Source: Lachnospiraceae bacterium (GTDB taxonomy: Bacteria > Bacillota > Clostridia > Lachnospirales > Lachnospiraceae). From it: a stretch of DNA of 64,000 nt. The position numbers and the translations under genes are program-made. Where the stretch lies: positions 124,001 through 188,000 of the forward strand of contig CAJTDN010000001.1 in NCBI GenBank assembly GCA_910574865.1. The letters run 5' to 3'. Below, in pieces: positions 54,722-63,391 of the stretch (its first letter is position 1; each line of letters opens with the position of its first letter). Under the pieces are notes generated by a model. The model had not been told where the DNA came from and did no database searches. It was given only the letters and a program-made list of their open reading frames with translations.

Positions 54722-57478
54722 TTATCCGCCTTTATATTCTTCAAGAAAGTCCTCAATTCCTTGTATTAAATCTATAATCGAACCCTCGGCTATTGTATTA
54801 TATGTATGCAACAGTTTCGTCCTTTGCTTTTTTATGTCACCACTTCCATACAACTTTTCTACATATATCGAAGCACAACTCTTTAAATAAGCGCACAAGA
54901 GCGAAAACACCTCCTTGTCCCTAAAAAAATCAAATGCTGTCGTCTTAAACTCCTCTTTCTCAATATCAAAAAGTGTACTATATTTACGTATGCCTGCATC
55001 CATTTTTCGACATTCGTCCAGATACCCCCATGTTTTTACCGCAATTTTAAATTCCGCAGAGCCAATGGGAAAATGGACAATCAGTTTTTTCAGTACGTCC
55101 CCATCCCATGCTTTGCAAAACTCTTCATCCAGCCTCGCCCTCTCTACTTTTACAATATCACAAATAGACTGGATTGTAATACCCAGCCTCACAAAAAGCA
55201 ATGCACCCTTGTTCAATTCCGTTTCCGTCATGTTGCGCAAATCCATTTCACTCTTTACGAATGACAGAACATACTCCTTCGGTTTTAAATTCAAGGTTAA
55301 TATAACCATCAAATCCGCGAATGTTTCTGACGTAATGTGTTTGAGTACCCCCAGTATAGAATCCAACGCATTATGTTGAAAACGAGAGTAGAGTTCCATT
55401 TGATAATCACACATACCTTTAGATAACTTTCTAATACTGTTCAGCAATAGATTCCTTTCATCACGAGGCATCCGCTCAATAGTTCTTTCCTTTTGTATAA
55501 AATTTTTCAACTCCTCGCCTTCCTCGGCAATAAATTTGGCTATATAGTTCCACTGTATGTTCCTAAATGCACATGATATGATTTCCATTGAATTCCTTGA
55601 ATGAAATTCATATGGATATAAATTTGACTCATTTCTAATTCGTTCTTCCTCTTCCAACAATTGTGCCACTATGCTTTTTTTCAAATAGGAATCGCTCGAC
55701 ACCCATTTTTCAACTTCATCTTTATACACTGCAGGATATTGCTTATAACACATGGAATGCAGTTCCAACTGCAAGATTCGCGCACAAACTTTTATCCAAG
55801 TTTTATGCCTCTCCTCCCTATTTCTTACCGTACCCCCAACAAAATGAGAAACTTCATGCCCGATAATGATTGAAAGCCACTGAGGTAAGTAAAGTTCCCT
55901 CTCAGGAGTCGCTATCAGCATCAACCGTTTCGTTTCTGCATAACTCACAATCAACTCTCTCACATACGTTCGCTTAAACATGCCCGGCGAGAAAATGAAT
56001 GAATACTCTTTTTTATTCTCATCATCGCAAAACGCATTATAATAACGAGAGACCTCCAACGTCCACAACGCATAAAAAGCCCTCAATTTAGATGGCGCAT
56101 AATGAACCGTCACATTAAAATCCCTGATTTGGAAAAACTGTATATCGGTTCGCAAGGTGCCGTGAAACGTCATACTAATCTTATGAATGAATTCATACAC
56201 GTTTTCTCCCCGAAACACTTCTCGTCCCTTTTCGCCTATTTTACATTTTTCTTCCAAAATTCGAATCAACAGTGACAACGGATGATACAAGGACCAGAAA
56301 TCATATTTTTTAACCGGTGCCATCTCCAATGCCTTCAGCGACTGAAGCAATTGCCATACCGCTTGAAAACACGTAATCTCTTTTTCATCTTCTATATTTT
56401 CATAATTTGATATCACCTCTTGTATTCTGTTCATCTCTTCCTGCAATTCACCACATAAGTGCGCAGAAAAATCCTGCTCCATTTTGTCATATATATCTTT
56501 TATATCGTAATCAGTAACTTCCTCCTTCTCCTCTGTTTCCACATTTAACACCAAGCCTGATGAAAACAAGTAATATTGAAACTTTTTTTCACTATAACAA
56601 AGCATTCCTCCCGAAGCGAGCTGACACAATATCCGGCCAAGCTTCACATCCCGAACAATCAGGCGAAAGTCATCTTCCCCGAGGATATCATATATCTTAA
56701 AATCGTATTGCGGACTACGAAGTTCTGTCATCGACTTGTCAAAAAATTTTTCAACCAATTTGACACAAAAATCATGATACTTACGATCCAAAGTCATCTT
56801 CTTGTCCGAATCATAACTGTTTGTAATCCCCTTTAAGCAAATAGATTTGATGTTCTCATTATAAAGATAATCATATTTTTTCTCCGTAATACACTCCAAT
56901 ACTCTCTTGGAAACAGAGAAAACAGTATAGCTATATATGACTTGCATTTCCGTCTCATGCAATTTCTTGATGGCATTCACGGCATTTCCATAATTACGGC
57001 ATTTAATACAAACGATAAAGTCATTTTTATCTACCGTGGCATATGTATATGAGATTCCCTCATCCGCCTTTATTACCTCGCGAACTTTTTGATCAAACAG
57101 TACACATTGTCTCCCTATTCTTTTCACATAATCTTTCAACTGCAAAAAGACCACGAACGTCAGCGGATACATTTCATTTGTTTTTTCTGCCCAAAACATA
57201 GCATCCTCACATCGGTTCCAATCATCTCTGCTAAAGCAAAAAGTATTTTGATAGGAATAACAGCCCTTGCTCTCAGCCGTTCTCTTCAATCCATACCGCC
57301 AAAGTCCCTTCAATCCCTCCGCATCAAAATCAATCTTCAAACGCTCCGTAATCATGCCGTCAAAAAATCCCACGGTCGAATACTGATCCTCCAACTCTTT
57401 GCATTCCATTCCCGGCGTTATTGGAATATGGTAATTTATAAACGTAATTGCCCTGCAAACATCATCTTTACCACTCAC
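54722..57478 (-). CDS. Large HExxH protein of unknown function
   Basis: 918 residues, AT-rich. The GTG start overlaps the upstream gene's TGA (GTGA) and has GGGGG eight bases before it. No signal peptide or clear membrane helix. A gluzincin-like zinc motif IIIGHEVSHFVGG places His541, Glu542 and His545, and SETFADLM supplies a candidate third ligand at Glu718 in an ExxxD setting. This suggests a metallopeptidase core, roughly residues 450-760. The N-terminus (RAITFINYHIPITPGMEC, YSTVGFFDGM, DFIVCIKCRNYGNAVNAIK) looks like a separate alpha/beta regulatory domain. I do not recognise the family. Second gene of a two-gene unit with the membrane protein. Confidence 0.75.
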   Translation of the reverse strand: MSGKDDVCRAITFINYHIPITPGMECKELEDQYSTVGFFDGMITERLKIDFDAEGLKGLWRYGLKRTAESKGCYSYQNTFCFSRDDWNRCEDAMFWAEKTNEMYPLTFVVFLQLKDYVKRIGRQCVLFDQKVREVIKADEGISYTYATVDKNDFIVCIKCRNYGNAVNAIKKLHETEMQVIYSYTVFSVSKRVLECITEKKYDYLYNENIKSICLKGITNSYDSDKKMTLDRKYHDFCVKLVEKFFDKSMTELRSPQYDFKIYDILGEDDFRLIVRDVKLGRILCQLASGGMLCYSEKKFQYYLFSSGLVLNVETEEKEEVTDYDIKDIYDKMEQDFSAHLCGELQEEMNRIQEVISNYENIEDEKEITCFQAVWQLLQSLKALEMAPVKKYDFWSLYHPLSLLIRILEEKCKIGEKGREVFRGENVYEFIHKISMTFHGTLRTDIQFFQIRDFNVTVHYAPSKLRAFYALWTLEVSRYYNAFCDDENKKEYSFIFSPGMFKRTYVRELIVSYAETKRLMLIATPERELYLPQWLSIIIGHEVSHFVGGTVRNREERHKTWIKVCARILQLELHSMCYKQYPAVYKDEVEKWVSSDSYLKKSIVAQLLEEEERIRNESNLYPYEFHSRNSMEIISCAFRNIQWNYIAKFIAEEGEELKNFIQKERTIERMPRDERNLLLNSIRKLSKGMCDYQMELYSRFQHNALDSILGVLKHITSETFADLMVILTLNLKPKEYVLSFVKSEMDLRNMTETELNKGALLFVRLGITIQSICDIVKVERARLDEEFCKAWDGDVLKKLIVHFPIGSAEFKIAVKTWGYLDECRKMDAGIRKYSTLFDIEKEEFKTTAFDFFRDKEVFSLLCAYLKSCASIYVEKLYGSGDIKKQRTKLLHTYNTIAEGSIIDLIQGIEDFLEEYKGG

Positions 57479-58821
57479 TTTGCTTTCCCCCTTTGAAACA
57501 TGACAATGTTCATTATCATGCTTTTCGTACTTCCTTTTTTAATATCCTCCCACAAGTCGTCTCGTGCGGCTTCTATCTTCTCCATCTTCTCTTCCGGCAA
57601 ATAATCCCATCCAAAAAGTCGTATCTCCGACACCTTTTTTGCCTTGTATAATGGCTCACAGAACTCTTCAATCCTCAAAATTCTATGTTCCAAAACATAT
57701 CCAAAATTCGAGTTTTCGTCCAGCCTTCGTTCCAAAAAAACCAAAATTGCCATCATTTGTTCTTGAAAGCGCTTAATTGGAAAAACATTTCCATCATTTT
57801 CAAGCGCACGCGCACTTCGCCTTGGGAAATCCAAAAACCAATCAATAAAATCTATTAGTTCACGTTCCTCGCCATTACAAATAACTATAGCCAGCATTCC
57901 TAAAACCACGTTCCACTCCGCCTCTTCATTCCTCGCGTCTTCTGAATCTCTTTTCCCTTTTATAAGATGAAACATGTTCCAAATCCATCCATGATTTTCG
58001 ATTAAGTCTTCCTCTTCAAATCTTCCCCTATCGCTTTTGCTTATACAATCCCGTGCAATCCGCATTGCAATATTGTTATTCCCCTTCCAAAACACCTCAT
58101 GAAAAAAACAAAGACATGCTAAATCCGTATTTCCCTCATCACATTCCGTTACGCCCTGCCGCATCATGCCATAATATAATTGTTGTACGTCCTTCCAATT
58201 CCTCTCCTCCACCAGACTATTCCTCATCGTTTCCAATAGACCAAGATATTCCGTCCATATTGCGCTTTTCATATCAACACGGTCTCGTGTGTATTCAGTC
58301 AGTTTTCCTATAATGGCATCCCTATTTTTCCTCTTATCAAAACCACCATTATATAGCACGAACTGAATAATCAAAATTATATAACCCAAAAGCAAAAGCA
58401 CATAACCACATATCGTACAACTCAGATTGATGCATACAACCATGAGTACTGGGGCCGCATATGCCCCAAAACGAGTTGAATTATAAAAAATCGGATACCG
58501 CATGGTCTTCAACTCGCTTCGAGAAATCCCATACAGTTTCTTTTCCAGCCTTTCCGAAATACTCATGGTGACGGTCAGAATCAAACTAACTATCGCAAGC
58601 AAGACTCCTATGTTTTCTTCCAAAATGGTTGTTGCCCTACAATAATCAAACTGAAAACCTTTTGCAGGCATCGTCGTATTACATACTAAAGTTCCCACAT
58701 TACTCCAATAATACCAATCCGCATAACACGCCCCGCCAAAGCAAAGCAAAAACGCAACAAAAAAAATTATTGAAGCCGTTTTATCTTTATTGTATCTCTT
58801 CTTTCGTTTTCCGCCACTCAT
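57475..58821 (-). CDS. Four-helix membrane protein with large cytoplasmic domain, unknown
   Basis: 448 residues from the ATG at 58821 (GGGAGGAG upstream; the 40-codon longer frame lacks a ribosome site). Basic start GGKRKKRYNKDK, then membrane segments ASIIFFVAFLLCFGGACY, IGVLLAIVSLILTVTMSI, a pair AAPVLMVVCINLSCTICG / YVLLLLGYIILIIQFVLY, and about 250 helical cytoplasmic residues. No family recognised. Four-base overlap with the HExxH gene makes joint function likely. AT-rich relative to neighbours, suggesting transfer. Confidence 0.75.
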   Translation of the reverse strand: MSGGKRKKRYNKDKTASIIFFVAFLLCFGGACYADWYYWSNVGTLVCNTTMPAKGFQFDYCRATTILEENIGVLLAIVSLILTVTMSISERLEKKLYGISRSELKTMRYPIFYNSTRFGAYAAPVLMVVCINLSCTICGYVLLLLGYIILIIQFVLYNGGFDKRKNRDAIIGKLTEYTRDRVDMKSAIWTEYLGLLETMRNSLVEERNWKDVQQLYYGMMRQGVTECDEGNTDLACLCFFHEVFWKGNNNIAMRIARDCISKSDRGRFEEEDLIENHGWIWNMFHLIKGKRDSEDARNEEAEWNVVLGMLAIVICNGEERELIDFIDWFLDFPRRSARALENDGNVFPIKRFQEQMMAILVFLERRLDENSNFGYVLEHRILRIEEFCEPLYKAKKVSEIRLFGWDYLPEEKMEKIEAARDDLWEDIKKGSTKSMIMNIVMFQRGKAK

Positions 58822-59004
58822 TTCTCCTCCCTCGTCTCTTTTCTTCATTTTTTTGAATTCCACCCCATTCGTATTTGCATACAAAAAGGCAGAAAAACTC
58901 CCTGCTACACTAAGAAATTTTTCTGCCACCTGCATTATCATATCATAATTGCCAGATAAATACTACAACTTTTTAATTTTCTCCAAATTTACCATTCTTA
59001 CCCA

Positions 59005-59631
59005 TCACACCCATTTTTCCACTTGCCTCTCCATTCTCATTTTCTCCGCGTAGTCCCTCAATTTCCCCAAATCTTTCTCCGTCCGCACCACATACCGCTC
59101 CAACGCGAAATCAAACACCTCTTTCGCAATCCGCCTCCGGCACCTGACGATATCGCAAATCGTCCGCTCCATGTCATATGTCCACACCAGATTGCCCCGC
59201 GCGGTCGGCATCTGTACCTTGCCTAATTCATGCCATTCATCCCTGACACGGTACACCTTGCACTGCCGATTGACAAAGCGTGACAACGTCTTCGACGCGG
59301 GAATCGTGATGGCAAGCATCGATTCTTGAGACAATACATTTTTATATATACCACTTTGCAAATGTTTCGCATCCTCACGGAGCAATCCGTGTAAATATAA
59401 CGCGCTCTCGTGTGAAAATATGATAGCCTTGGAACGCGCCCCCATCGACAGCATTTCATCAATCGCGTCTTCCGACAAGACATACTGGCCGACGGAAACA
59501 CGGGTTATCCTGCCCTCTTTGCACAGAAAGGAAAGACTCGCCCGACTCACGCCGCCGGCAACCGCGTCCCTCGTCAAAATCAAACCGTTGTTTTCCGTTG
59601 CTATTTGTTTTAATATTTTTAGAGAATTCAT
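59005..59631 (-). CDS. AbiEi-type antitoxin (type IV toxin-antitoxin), no toxin beside it
   Basis: 208 residues from the ATG at 59631 (GAGG eight bases upstream). N-terminal winged helix: LKQIATENNGLILTRDAVAGG, VSRASLSFLCKEGRITRVSVGQYVLS, and then SHESALYLHGLL, characteristic of AbiEi/abortive-infection antitoxins that repress their operon. C-terminal domain TYDMERTICDIVRCRRRI. The usual AbiEii nucleotidyltransferase toxin should follow at once, but the next gene, 184 bp on, is the unknown membrane protein. Either an orphan or a regulator of that pair. Confidence 0.85.
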   Translation of the reverse strand: MNSLKILKQIATENNGLILTRDAVAGGVSRASLSFLCKEGRITRVSVGQYVLSEDAIDEMLSMGARSKAIIFSHESALYLHGLLREDAKHLQSGIYKNVLSQESMLAITIPASKTLSRFVNRQCKVYRVRDEWHELGKVQMPTARGNLVWTYDMERTICDIVRCRRRIAKEVFDFALERYVVRTEKDLGKLRDYAEKMRMERQVEKWV

Positions 59632-59713
59632 GGCAATTCCTCGTTCGCTCCTCCACGATTGCCGCAACGTCCTAGACGTAGCTGCACAAACTCTTTCATT
59701 CGTTAATTCCTTT

Positions 59714-60073
59714 CTATTCTTTCACGACTTCCCTCACCAGTTCCCGCATCCCGCTAAAAAACTCCTTGTCCGAAGCCCGCAGTTCCACTCGACCTTGTTC
59801 CGTTCGGCCAACCATTTTTAATTCTACGTCATTTTCTACGCCATTTCCCGTGTCATTTTCTGCGTCATTTTCGCCAAACACTTTCGCCCGGCCATCTTCG
59901 CTCGCGTCATCCCCCGCCTCCTGCTTTGGCCTTATGACACGCATTTCCAACACGGTTCCTTCTTCTAGTTCACCGCCAAACACCCGCAGGATAAATTCCA
60001 AGAAATCCGGATGGTTTTTAATAAACGTCTTCCGCTCCCCTAACACCTTCATTACCGTTCCAATGTGAATCAC
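59714..60073 (-). CDS. Hypothetical protein
   Basis: 119 residues. The best start is a GTG at 60073 with GGAGG eight bases upstream, nine codons inside the open frame. Begins with IHIGTVMKVLGERKTFIKNHPDFLEF, then a short beta region (VLEMRVIRP), an Asp/Asn/Glu/Gly low-complexity insert made of near-repeats (GENDAENDTGNGVENDVE), and a helical end FFSGMRELVREVVKE. No family recognised. Lies between the LCP gene and abiEi, same strand. Confidence 0.6.
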   Translation of the reverse strand: MIHIGTVMKVLGERKTFIKNHPDFLEFILRVFGGELEEGTVLEMRVIRPKQEAGDDASEDGRAKVFGENDAENDTGNGVENDVELKMVGRTEQGRVELRASDKEFFSGMRELVREVVKE

Positions 60074-60170
60074 CGTCTCATCCTCCGTTTTTACTTCCAC
60101 TGCAAGCAGCCCCGGGACGCTTCCCGCAGTTCATATTTTCACGGGGCTTCATTTCATCCCCACCATCACG

Positions 60171-61721
60171 CTATTCACCAACGTTTACATTTTCCCCTTC
60201 ATAAATTTCCCGAATCATCCCTTTCGCCGTCTCCACCGTCGCGTAATCCGGCTCTATCACGTACAATTCCGTTCCAGGCATGGAAAATGTTTCCGCGTAC
60301 ATGCTATGCCCATCCACGGTATAAGAAGTTACGTTCCACCGCGCCATGTCCGACAATTGCATTTTCACGAGCGACGCTATCTGCTCCTTGGTCATGCTTG
60401 TCTCGAAGCTGCCGGAAACCGCCTCCATCACCGACGCATAATTGACCAGCATGGACGATGACGCGCATTTTTGAATGACCGCGCGAATCACTTCCATCTG
60501 GTTTTTCGCCCGTTGGAAATCGCCCTCCGGGAAGCTGTACCGCTCCCTGGCGAACGCCAACGCCTCCAAGCCGCTCAACTGGTTAATGCCTTTCTGGTAT
60601 GTGCGAATCGGTGTGACCGTGAAATCATAATCGGAATACACCTCGATTCCGCCAAGCGCGTCAATAATGTCGATGAACCCGCTGAAATTGAGCCGCAAAT
60701 AGTAATCCACCTGAATCCCGTAAAGCTGCTCCAACGCATCAATTGAAGCGTCCACCCCATAAATGCCCGCATGGGTCAGCTTGTCCCGCGCCCCGCCGGT
60801 CGCATTGAACGAGACGTAATAATCACGCGGCGTAGAAAGAAGAAGCACGTTCTTCGTCTTCGTATTGACAATGGCCAAAATGTTGACGTCGCTCCGCGAA
60901 CGCGCCGAAACGCCGCCATACGTGTCAATGCCGCTCAAATACATGATAAACGTTTCCGGCACGACCTTCGGAATAATCGGCTGGATGTCCACCTCGACCA
61001 CGTGCTCCACCATGGTAATCCGGCGAATGTCCGCCGCTACCCATTCGTAGCCTTCCCGTTCGGAAATGATGCCGACATAAGCCTCGTTTAGGATGACCGC
61101 GCCGACTTCACGGGCGCGAAGGGCATCCAATAAGGCAAACAGGTTGTCATAGGAAGAAATAACAAGCGTGGCGTGAAGCGTCTCCTCCAACTGAGTAATC
61201 GTCCTGGACACGTTTTGCCGATTTACATCATCCATGTCATGTTCATCCGTGCCAGTCATACTTCCCCGCTTTTTCCCGTCCACATAATTCCGGCCGAGTC
61301 CATCCCGACTCTGTTCCCCCTCACCAACCACGCCAATCTTATATCCTTTGACGTCCTCCACGTTCTCGGCCGGGTCGTCCTTCAGCACGTAAACAGAAAC
61401 CACGTCCGTCTGCTCACCCTTCGTCGTCACGTCCGCCAGGGCGTTCACCGTCTGCCGGATGTAATACGCGCCCGCCCCACAGAGGAAAATCATGACCAGC
61501 GACAAAACGCTGGCAATGACGGAGGTCACCGGTTTCCGGTGCATCAGGAAAAACAGCACCCCCAATGCAACAAACACGATCAAGATGATGGCCAAATAGG
61601 AAATAGGAAATATGTTCAAATCGGCGGCCTGGACAATCAAGGCGGATGCCATGACAATATAAACCATTAAAATCACGTAACCGACATACTTATTTGCATG
61701 TATATTTTTCAATTTATCCAT
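60171..61721 (-). CDS. LCP (LytR-CpsA-Psr) family glycopolymer transferase
   Basis: 516 residues. Three N-terminal membrane helices (YVGYVILMVYIVMASALIV, YLAIILIVFVALGVLFFLM, VIASVLSLVMIFLCGAGAY). The LCP domain has SRSDVNILAIVN, LLSTPRDYYV, SGFIDIIDALGGIEV and FARERYSFPEGDFQRAKNQ, containing the Asp and Arg residues that hold the lipid pyrophosphate. Attaches wall polysaccharide or teichoic acid to peptidoglycan, fitting the polysaccharide genes upstream. A linker insertion rich in Gly/Asp (GEGEQSRDGLGRNYVDGKK) precedes the domain. Confidence 0.93.
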   Translation of the reverse strand: MDKLKNIHANKYVGYVILMVYIVMASALIVQAADLNIFPISYLAIILIVFVALGVLFFLMHRKPVTSVIASVLSLVMIFLCGAGAYYIRQTVNALADVTTKGEQTDVVSVYVLKDDPAENVEDVKGYKIGVVGEGEQSRDGLGRNYVDGKKRGSMTGTDEHDMDDVNRQNVSRTITQLEETLHATLVISSYDNLFALLDALRAREVGAVILNEAYVGIISEREGYEWVAADIRRITMVEHVVEVDIQPIIPKVVPETFIMYLSGIDTYGGVSARSRSDVNILAIVNTKTKNVLLLSTPRDYYVSFNATGGARDKLTHAGIYGVDASIDALEQLYGIQVDYYLRLNFSGFIDIIDALGGIEVYSDYDFTVTPIRTYQKGINQLSGLEALAFARERYSFPEGDFQRAKNQMEVIRAVIQKCASSSMLVNYASVMEAVSGSFETSMTKEQIASLVKMQLSDMARWNVTSYTVDGHSMYAETFSMPGTELYVIEPDYATVETAKGMIREIYEGENVNVGE

Positions 61722-61762
61722 TTATGTAGTGTATCCTTCTTACCGTAGTATTTTCGTTTGGT

Positions 61763-63391
61763 CTATTCATTTTCAAGTATCCTTTGATACGGGGATTTTG
61801 TAATACACTTAAATTGTATCTTTTTATTATTGGTGGTCACAAAATCCTCAAGCATTTCAGCTATCTCATTATGCAACACTTGAACATCATCCTTTGCTAG
61901 AGTTGGCTGCAGAGACGCTTCCGCATACTTGACATCGTCTCCAATGTATCCGTCAAATCCGGCAATAACAATTTCTTTCGGCCTAATCAGGCTCATAAGT
62001 CGTAAAAACATAATCATAGAGTTGTCATAGTATTTCCATCCCCGCTTTTGTAAGTCATTATAATTCACAATCCATTCATCTTCCATTCCCAACGTCTTAA
62101 TATTGGAAGACAAAATTTTAGGCGTATTTCTAAATAGCTTTTCATTAATTTCTTTTGCATATTCATACTTAACTTCGTTACCAAAAAACAACCAATCATA
62201 CTCATAATCAGAGAGAATAGAATTTATTCCTACTACGATAACGTCGTTATTGTCTATATATTTTTTTATCACGTCAACATACTGAACAGCAGATTTTCCC
62301 GGCAAAATCGTGACTATCCTTTTCCCCTCAAATATCTCTTTCAACCCTTCCCTTGCCTTTGAATCGTCCACTTTTTTGTTTTGATAACTCGCATATACCG
62401 CTTCCAACTTATCATAATCATACTGTACCCGCATATTTTTATCCAATGATTCGAAAATCATCCGCATGTCTTTACTCTTCGTGCGATGTGTTTTTGTGAG
62501 ATATGCAACATTATTTACATGGCATCCATACATTCCCGCAATTGAATACGGGATGGAATATCCCCAAGAACCACTTTCCATAAACTGTGTCATATAAACA
62601 TCTATTGTATCCATAATGGTATTTAAATCATAGTCCGTTCCATGTGAATCATTCAAATAATTTACCAGTAATTCCGTGCACGCATTTCCAGCGCCTCTAC
62701 CCATTCCGCACAAACTGCTATCCACAATTAACAAGCGGCCCGACATTGCCAGCAAATTTTCCACAAATTGCATGGAAAGTGAAAACGACAATTGCAAATT
62801 GTTGTGAGAATGGAAGCCCAATTTAATATTTTTATCTAAATTATTATTTATCAATGATGCTATACGCAGTAAATCGGATGGATACATTGCACCAAACGTA
62901 TCCACTATCGACAAGCCCTCCGGCTTCACCTCGTTCACGGCTTGTATCAATTCTAATATTTCTTTATCTGAATATCCCAATGTATTTGCCGCCTGCAGAA
63001 AAACCCTATACCCCTTTTCGCGAATTTTTTTTACAATCTCAATCCCCTCTTTAGCTTTTCCCCTGGGGAACACTACGCGTATGGCATCTATCGTTTCACC
63101 GTCGCACATTGGTAATTGCCTACAATCGTATCTATCATAATCAATCATCGCCACATATGTGGCATATTCACTTTTAGGGCTTATCATATACTGTTTTATG
63201 TCACCTGGCACATGAAAAAAACTAGTTCCATGCTTGTGCGGCGCATCTTTCAACCATCCACATTCAATAATATCTACATTTGCATTCTGAAGATTCTTAA
63301 TGATTCCTCCTATCGTGTTTGCTCCAAATTCAGCGTTTACAACATATGCTCCATCTCTTAATGTACAATCCAACAATTCTATCCGTTTCAT
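61763..63391 (-). CDS. HMGL-like aldolase domain fused to a C-terminal domain of unknown role
   Basis: 542 residues, AT-rich. N-terminal DRE-TIM metallolyase: LLDCTLRDGAYVVNAEFG (the DRD/DRE-like start), IIECGWL, SIVDTFGAMYPSDL, and the metal-binding LGFHSHNNLQLS, then LCGMGRGAGNACTELL as in 4-hydroxy-2-oxovalerate-type aldolases. The last ~190 residues (VTILPGKSAVQYVDVIKKY, IVVGINSILSDYEYDWLFF, EIVIAGFDGYIG) resemble the nucleotide-binding DUF115/MptE-like domains seen in surface-sugar enzymes. Start overlaps the cytidylyltransferase stop (ATGA). Probably makes an unusual keto-sugar precursor; the substrate cannot be told. Confidence 0.78.
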   Translation of the reverse strand: MKRIELLDCTLRDGAYVVNAEFGANTIGGIIKNLQNANVDIIECGWLKDAPHKHGTSFFHVPGDIKQYMISPKSEYATYVAMIDYDRYDCRQLPMCDGETIDAIRVVFPRGKAKEGIEIVKKIREKGYRVFLQAANTLGYSDKEILELIQAVNEVKPEGLSIVDTFGAMYPSDLLRIASLINNNLDKNIKLGFHSHNNLQLSFSLSMQFVENLLAMSGRLLIVDSSLCGMGRGAGNACTELLVNYLNDSHGTDYDLNTIMDTIDVYMTQFMESGSWGYSIPYSIAGMYGCHVNNVAYLTKTHRTKSKDMRMIFESLDKNMRVQYDYDKLEAVYASYQNKKVDDSKAREGLKEIFEGKRIVTILPGKSAVQYVDVIKKYIDNNDVIVVGINSILSDYEYDWLFFGNEVKYEYAKEINEKLFRNTPKILSSNIKTLGMEDEWIVNYNDLQKRGWKYYDNSMIMFLRLMSLIRPKEIVIAGFDGYIGDDVKYAEASLQPTLAKDDVQVLHNEIAEMLEDFVTTNNKKIQFKCITKSPYQRILENE

